Shown: positions 58,121-64,000 of the stretch, piece by piece
Numbering within the stretch: the first letter of the stretch is position 1
Layout of the letters: the number at the start of each line of letters is the position of its first letter
Source: Cyathus striatus
Taxonomy: Eukaryota; Basidiomycota; Agaricomycetes; Agaricales; Nidulariaceae
NCBI GenBank assembly: GCA_025738555.1
Contig: JAOVFP010000002.1
Location: forward strand, 1,302,001 to 1,366,000
Direction of reading: 5' to 3'
Length of the DNA stretch: 64,000 nucleotides
The notes under the pieces: model-generated
Database searches by the model: none
What the model was told of the DNA's origin: nothing
What the model saw: the letters and a program-made list of their open reading frames with translations, nothing else
Position numbers and translations under genes: made by a program

Positions 58121-60120
58121 ATTGTATAGTAAAAAGTTGAAAGGATAACAGTGAAGATAAGAGACAATGTGGGGGTTGTGAGTCAAGTGGGGGCAGGGCA
58201 AGGAAAAGATAAGTAGACCCTTCTATACCCACACATATGCCACATGTATGCCCGCTGACCAGGTCTAAAATTATCTTGAAAGCTTCTTGTGTGAATAAAA
58301 GTCCGAAAATGGGGCAGCAACTGCTTCTATTCTAATTAAAACAGGCCATTCCCCTGGTTCATCATAAAATATGCCCTATTTTGGCATGCTGCTTACATCA
58401 CACACACAAATGTGTGGATAATACATGCATCACTTGCGGAAATATGTTTATAGTACACATGCATCACTTGCGCAAATGCATTAATAGTACACAACATGCT
58501 TATTTGCGAGAACAAAATTGTGTCTCATGAGTTATAATTGAATGTATTATAATAATCTACACAGTGCGAGAACAAGGTATTGTACACTACTAATTAAACC
58601 ATCAATTCCCTCCCTCACTATGTGCTATTGATCCCTCCCTTGCTAAGCACTATGCGCTATCAACATAAGTGTCAGCCAATTTTTTTCATATAAACTCAAG
58701 GCTATATGATCATGCGTTCTTATAAGCACTGGGTCCAATGATCACCTCTAAATTATATAGTATTCTATACTATTAGTGATTGTAATAGTGATCATAAATG
58801 ATCATTTAGGGATATAGGTGGCATATTGGAGTACTTACTAGTACTAATAGGTTTCTATGGACTATTACTTGTTCTAATGGATTTATAAATGATCATAAGT
58901 GATCATTGAGTGATGCAGGTGGTGTAATAGGTTATTAGTGGTACTAATGGATTTGTAAGTGATCATATGTGATCATTGAGTGATAGAAGTGGTTTATTGG
59001 ACTAGTACTGGTACTAATGGGTTTGTTAGTGATCATAAGTGATCATTAGTTGATATAGGTGGGATATTGAGCTAGTACTAGTACTAATGGATTTGTAAGT
59101 GATCATAAGTGATCATTAGGTGATACAAGTAGCATATTGAGGTATTAATGGTACTAATGGATTAAGTAAGTGATCATAAGTGATCAATTAGTAATATAGG
59201 TGGCATACTAGGTTATTATTGGTATTAATGGATCTTAAATGATCATAAGTGCTCATTAAGTGATACAAAGGCATATTAGACCACTATATTAGTACTAATA
59301 GATTCATAAATGATCACACGTATCACATATGTGACACACGTCACATATGTCACATTTGTCACAAAATTCATGTTTGTCACATATGTCACATATGTCACGC
59401 ATGTCACGCATTTCACATATGTCACGCATGTCACATATGTCACGCATGTCACGCATGTCACATTTCGCATGCATATTACATATTGTCACATATTGTCACA
59501 TTTGTCACAAAATTCATGTTTGTCACATATGTCACGCATGTCACGCATGTCACATTTCGCATGCATATCACATTTGTCACACATGTCACACATGTCACAT
59601 TTCGCATGCATATCACATATTGTCACATATTGTCACATTTGTCACAAAATTCATGTTTGTCACACATGTCACGCATGTCACGCATGTCACATTTCGCATG
59701 CATATTACATGTTGTCACATTTGTCACATTTGTCATATTTTGCATGCATATCACATATTGTCACATATGTCACCATTGTCACATATGTCACCATTGTCAC
59801 ATATTGTCACATATTGTCATGTATTTCACACATGTCACGCATGTCACATTTCGCATGCATATCACATATTGTTACATATGTCACAGTCGTCACACACTGT
59901 CACATTTGTCACACACTGTCACATTTGTCACACACTGTCACGTATGTCACAGTTTGTCACACATATCACAATTATCACATAGTGTCACAGTTGTCATGTA
60001 CGTCACATTTTACATGTATGTCACACATGTCACTATTTGTTGTATTTGTCACATATATCATGTATGTTACATTTTGCATGTTTGTTATACATGTTACACA
60101 TGTTGTTATATTTTCAGTCT

Positions 60121-60281
60121 TGTTAAATATTCTGAGTTGCACAGCCTCTGGTTCAGACCTTGGTAGGACTTTGGTTGGACTTTGGTAGACACTTTTAGTA
60201 TGTCTGTGTTTATGTTTGAGTCTTTGCTCCATTATCACACTCTATTCTCTCAACCTCTTTCCACTCTTGTTACTTCTGACA
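60121..60281 (+). repeat. diverged short solo LTR related to the gag-only element
   Basis: Begins TGTTAAATATTCTGAGTTGC and ends GTTACTTCTGACA, with a shared GGACTTTGGTTGGACTTTGG core. At 161 bp it lacks the TGACAG cluster of the 343-bp LTR. No target duplication remains. It lies at the inner edge of the left arm of the hairpin element. Confidence 0.75.
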
Positions 60282-61384
60282 ATTCTTCACATCTGTTATA
60301 CTTTTACACATGTTCCATATCCTGACATATCACATATGTTACATATCTCTCATTTGTAATACTGTACCATTTAAATCAGTTTGGAATGGTCAAAAATTTG
60401 ACATGATGTAGCACTTTCATGACATGTGACATGATTTAGCATCCCAATGTAGGTATATAAAGTGTATTAGCTGAGAATAATAACAGGAATAAAGGTGTTG
60501 AAAAATCATAATAGAAGTAATAATGACATGCAAACAGAATGAAGAATATAGTAGTAACATAATGACATTTGATTGAGTATAGAAAGTGTGACAAAGAGAT
60601 AGATGATGTGACAACAGAAGGAATAATTGAATGAAAGATATAAATAAAACAACATATCAGACTAGATTACTGAGCATGTGATGAATAGACAGAATGAAAT
60701 ATGACATGTGGCAAGATGATAAAATTGTCAAGACTGTTTCAAAAGTCAAACTCATAGAACATATGATGACTGATGAAGGTTAGACAAAATTAAGGGCTAA
60801 GTGCAGTTATAACTGTCTAATTAAAACAGCACTGTGACTGTCAGAAAGTGGTACCAATGAAATGTGATTTCTGGCTAGTGTTATGAATGTCAAGTTCAAC
60901 CAAGCACAAGTATACAGTAGGTGAAAATATGAAAAATATGATTCTCTTAAAGTAGGTTAGTGCTTTTCATGTGATCTTTGAGTGTAACGAGAACAGTAGT
61001 GGGAGTGGGAAGTGAAGACAGGAGCATGAACTTGATGATAGTAGAGACATCAAGGTATTAAGAATGGTGGGACAGTGAATGAGAATCAGGGGATGGATAA
61101 AATGAAGGGTTCATGTGATTGTGGGAGTGTGCACATAAAAGTCAAAAGTGCAATCTATTTTTTCAAGCTAGAAAGTACCATGACAAGAAAGGCAACATGC
61201 AAATGAAGTGTGATATGTGTGATATATGAATAAAGTGTAACTGATGCAGGAATGTGAAAGGTGTAACATGCATTACATATGAGCAAAATTTGACAGATTT
61301 GGAAATGTGATATATGTGATATACATAACAGGAGGGTCACACAAGCTAATGTGACAAATGTGACAGATATGATAGCTATATCAA
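60282..61384. other. loop of the hairpin element; no gene recognised
   Basis: AT-rich, GA-biased sequence with scattered TGTGACA units increasing towards 61200. No coding or RNA gene supported. Confidence 0.5.
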
Positions 61385-63179
61385 ATATGAAAAAGGTAAC
61401 ATGTGTGACATGTATGACATATATACAAAATGTGACAAATATGCAAAATGTAACATATATGACAAATGTGAATATGTGACAAATACAACAAATAGTGACA
61501 TGTGTGACATAACAGCTATGACGACTGCAGACTGTGATGACTTTGACAAGTGTGACAACTGTGACAACTGCGACATGTGTGACACTGTGGGACAGCTGTG
61601 ACGACTGCGACATGTGTGACAACTGTGACAACTACAACGACTGTGACGACTGTGACAGTGCGACATGTGTGACATGTGTGACAACTGCGACAACTGCGAC
61701 AAATTGTGACATATGTGACATATGTGACAATATGTGATATGCATGCAAAATATGATATGTGTGACATGTGTGAAATACATGACAAACGTGACAAACGTGA
61801 CAAATGTGACAAACGTGACAAACGTGACAAACGTGACAAACGTGACAAACGTGACAACATGTAATATGCATGCGAAATGTGACATGCGTGACATGCGTGA
61901 CATATGTGACAAACATGAATTTTGTGACAAATGTGACAATATGTGACAATATGTAATATGCATGCGAAATGTGACATGCGTGACATGCGTGACATGTGTG
62001 ACAAACATGAATTTTGTGACAAATGTGACAATATGTGACAATATGTGATATGCATGCGAAATGTGACATGTGTGACATGTGTGACAAATGTGATATGCAT
62101 GCGAAATGTGACATGCGTGACATGCGTGACATATGTGACAAACATGAATTTTGTGACAAATGTGACAATATGTGACAATATGTAATATGCATGCGAAATG
62201 TGACATGCGTGACATGCGTGACATATGTGACATATGTGACAAACATGAATTTTGTGACAAATGTGACATATGTGACGTGTGTCACATATGTGATACGTGT
62301 GATCATTTATGAATCTATTAGTACTAATATAGTGGTCTAATATGCCTTTGTATCACTTAATGAGCACTTATGATCATTTAAGATCCATTAATACCAATAA
62401 TAACCTAGTATGCCACCTATATTACTAATTGATCACTTATGATCACTTACGAATCCATTAGTACCATTAATACCTCAATATGCTACTTGTATCACCTAAT
62501 GATCACTTATGATCACTTACAAATCCATTAGTACTAGTACTAGCTCAATATCCCACCTATATCAACTAATGATCACTTATGATCACTAACAAACCCATTA
62601 GTACCAGTACTAGTCCAATAAACCACTTCTATCACTCAATGATCACATATGATCACTTACAAATCCATTAGTACCACTAATAACCTATTACACCACCTGC
62701 ATCACTCAATGATCACTTATGATCATTTATAAATCCATTAGAACAAGTAATAGTCCATAGAAACCTATTAGTACTAGTAAGTACTCCAATATGCCACCTA
62801 TATCCCTAAATGATCATTTATGATCACTATTACAATCACTAATAGTATAGAATACTATATAATTTAGAGGTGATCATTGGACCCAGTGCTTATAAGAACG
62901 CATGATCATATAGCCTTGAGTTTATATGAAAAAATTGGCTGACACCACTCCTATCAATCTCCCCCCCCACTCACTATGCACTATCAATCCCTCAGCCTGT
63001 TCCCCCCCTCGCTATACATTCCCTCCCCCCTCGCTCTCTGTTCCCCCCCCCTCACTATATGTTCCCTCCCCCCTCGCTATACGTTCCCTCCCCCCTCACT
63101 CATACGTTCCCCCCACTATGTCCTTGTCATTAGCGTTTGGCGTTTGGTGCTGTCCACTGTCCTCCTCGCTCGTCGTGGC

Positions 63180-63480
63180 AATGACGAGTGAGGGGGCGGG
63201 GGCATTGGCCAACATGGCACAGCGTCGTCATCGTCACGACGAGCGAGGGAGTGGGGGCGTTGGCCAAGAGCAAGGGAGCGGGGGCGTTGGCCAAGAGCAA
63301 GGGGGCAGGGGCGTTGGCCAAGAGCAAGGGAGCGGGGGCGCTGGCCAACACAGCACGGCATCGTCGTTGCCACGATGAGCGAGGGGGCAGGGGTGTTGGC
63401 CAACATGGCACGGCGTCGTCGTCGTCATGACGAGCGAGAAGACGGGGGTGTTGGCCAAAACGGCGCAGCATCGTCGTTGA
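63180..63480. repeat. minisatellite, KDZ copy B (CpG-rich)
   Basis: Units with TTGGCCAACA or TTGGCCAAGAGCAAGGG and CGTCGTCATCGTCACGACGA, homologous to 21410-22020 but with CpG retained and a distinct short subrepeat (GGGGGCGTTGGCCAAGAGCA) repeated about four times. Confidence 0.85.
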
Positions 63481-63880
63481 CCTACCTGTTACCGATCCGT
63501 TCGTTGTCCTCATCACTCCTCTCCGTCTCCCTCCACCGTACGTTGTCCTCCTAACCTCTTCTCCCTCGTCCTACCACCTTCGTTGCTCTTTGTCCACCTT
63601 GTATGGTGCCAGTCGCGTTGTACGCCTTCGATGTCGCCAGTGACTGAGAAGAGGAAGAGGGGAGGAGAGGGAAGGGGAAGAAGGGAGAGGGAAGGGGAGG
63701 AAGGGAGAGGGAAGGGGAGGAAGGGAGGCGAGGGGAGTGGAGGGGAGGAAGGGTGGTGATGGATGGGGTGTGCAATGACGAGGCGGTTGTAATGTCAGAA
63801 GATGCCGTTGACCAAAACGGTCTGACAGACGCGCGCGGTTGCATGGTCAATCTATATGCTGCGATATCAGTTCAAAATAA
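63481..63880. other. KDZ copy B upstream region with purine tract
   Basis: Colinear with 22040-22555 of copy A. GGAAGGGGAGGAAGGGAG runs occupy 63650-63750. No gene supported. Confidence 0.5.
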
Positions 63881-64000
63881 CGCTCATATGGTGTAATGGT
63901 ATTAGTTGCTTGAGTATGGTAACTTACGCTTATGTAATCAGAAATGGTTGATGGTTCGATTCGCGATGGTGTAAATTTCTTTTTTTATAATAAAAGTAAG
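63881..64000 (+). ncRNA. tRNA-derived Pol III promoter unit (SINE-like)
   Basis: TGGTGTAATGG (63889-63899) matches an A box and GGTTCGATTC (63953-63962) matches a B box; a T-run follows at 63977-63986. The roughly 55-bp gap is longer than in an intronless tRNA, and no clean acceptor stem is seen, so a tRNA-derived SINE or tRNA relic fits better than a working tRNA. Copy A holds a decayed version at 22560-22675. Confidence 0.4.

Larger units (their letters stand above)
58664..62950. mobile_element. 4.3 kb giant inverted-repeat (hairpin) element
   Basis: Inserted in KDZ copy B, flanked by CTATCAA (58657-58663 and 62951-62957); copy A near 21255 shows the single-copy site. The left end starts CATAAGTGTCAGCCAATTTT; the right, reverse complemented, starts GAGTGGTGTCAGCCAATTTT. 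The outer 620 bp of each arm are nearly identical and contain TGATCATAAGTGATCA units separated by ACTAGTACTAATGG-like spacers. The inner arms (59330-60110 and 61385-62280) are dense TGTCACATATG/CATATGTGACA satellite with embedded AAATTCATGTTTGTCACA and TTTCGCATGCATAT blocks. The loop (60121-61385) has a solo LTR and unique AT-rich sequence. No transposase; the Val/Thr/His/Cys-rich open frames on both strands are artefacts. Confidence 0.85.
53059..64000 (-). mobile_element. large KDZ DNA transposon, copy B (runs off the window)
   Basis: Starts CAGTACTTATCCCTCCCCC at 53059, preceded by AAATTTGG (possible 8-bp duplication; the partner lies outside the window). Subterminal CACGTGAAATTCACGTG-type palindromes fill 53059-53570. 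It is colinear with copy A: transposase gene 53658-58120, then upstream non-coding DNA to 58656, the 4287-bp hairpin insertion 58664-62950, then minisatellite, purine tract and tRNA-like tail. It keeps far more CpG than copy A, so it is younger or has been less methylated. It gives the empty sites for the pogo-type and gag-only insertions of copy A. Confidence 0.85.

Noticed and set aside
59310..60188. Long open frames on both strands rich in Val, Thr, His and Cys (also 61376-62306)
   Set aside because: They are translations of the TGTCACATATG satellite; overlapping frames exist in several phases and both strands, with no start context, motif or splice structure.

Overview
The window looks like transposon-dense intergenic chromatin from a filamentous basidiomycete, most likely an agaricomycete. 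The evidence is short GT-AG introns, two lineages of KDZ transposase with their CxC5/CxC6 cysteine clusters, a pogo-type transposase with a CENP-B-like helix-turn-helix, and a Ty3/gypsy pol of the type common in mushroom-forming fungi. I cannot fix the genus. No rRNA, bacterial operon or CRISPR is present. Most long open frames in simple-sequence areas are artefacts of repeats.

Layout. 1-1176: 3' part of a multi-exon gene of unknown function; a relative lies at 40470-41827 on the other strand. 3821-7224: a 3.4 kb non-autonomous TIR element with a 9-bp target duplication. 7969-8750: a retrotransposon gag scrap. 8943 to about 23011: first copy of a large KDZ DNA transposon, split by a 4735-bp pogo/Tc1-mariner element (11076-15810, TA duplication) and a 1991-bp gag-only LTR retrotransposon (18327-20317, AATAA duplication, apparently identical LTRs). 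24769-29391: a second, decayed KDZ lineage with a divergent neighbour gene. 30546-32191: a three-exon gene with a Zn2Cys6-like cluster. 32410-34690: a tandem array split by a solo LTR (33719-34116, TTCAG duplication). 34684-35966: an inverted-repeat element. 36448-37298: an 851-bp KDZ-type MITE with an 8-bp duplication. 41895-42250: another KDZ-like terminus. 43163 to about 51600: a Ty3/gypsy element. 51659-52896: a cleanly spliced gene of unknown function cut off by the gypsy element. 53059 to the window end: second copy of the large KDZ transposon, holding a 4287-bp element (58664-62950) whose arms form a giant inverted repeat.

How it fits together. The two KDZ copies act as empty sites for each other's insertions, so the order of events and the target duplications can be read directly. 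The first copy has lost many CpG sites to TpG/CpA relative to the second. Nearly all in-frame stops in the gypsy, pogo and first KDZ coding regions are TGA where Arg CGA is the natural ancestor. This points to methylation-type (RIP-like) CpG deamination of repeats, while the spliced gene at 51.7-52.9 kb keeps its CpG. Each DNA-transposon family also carries its own cluster of short self-complementary motifs next to its ends, probably transposase-binding sites.
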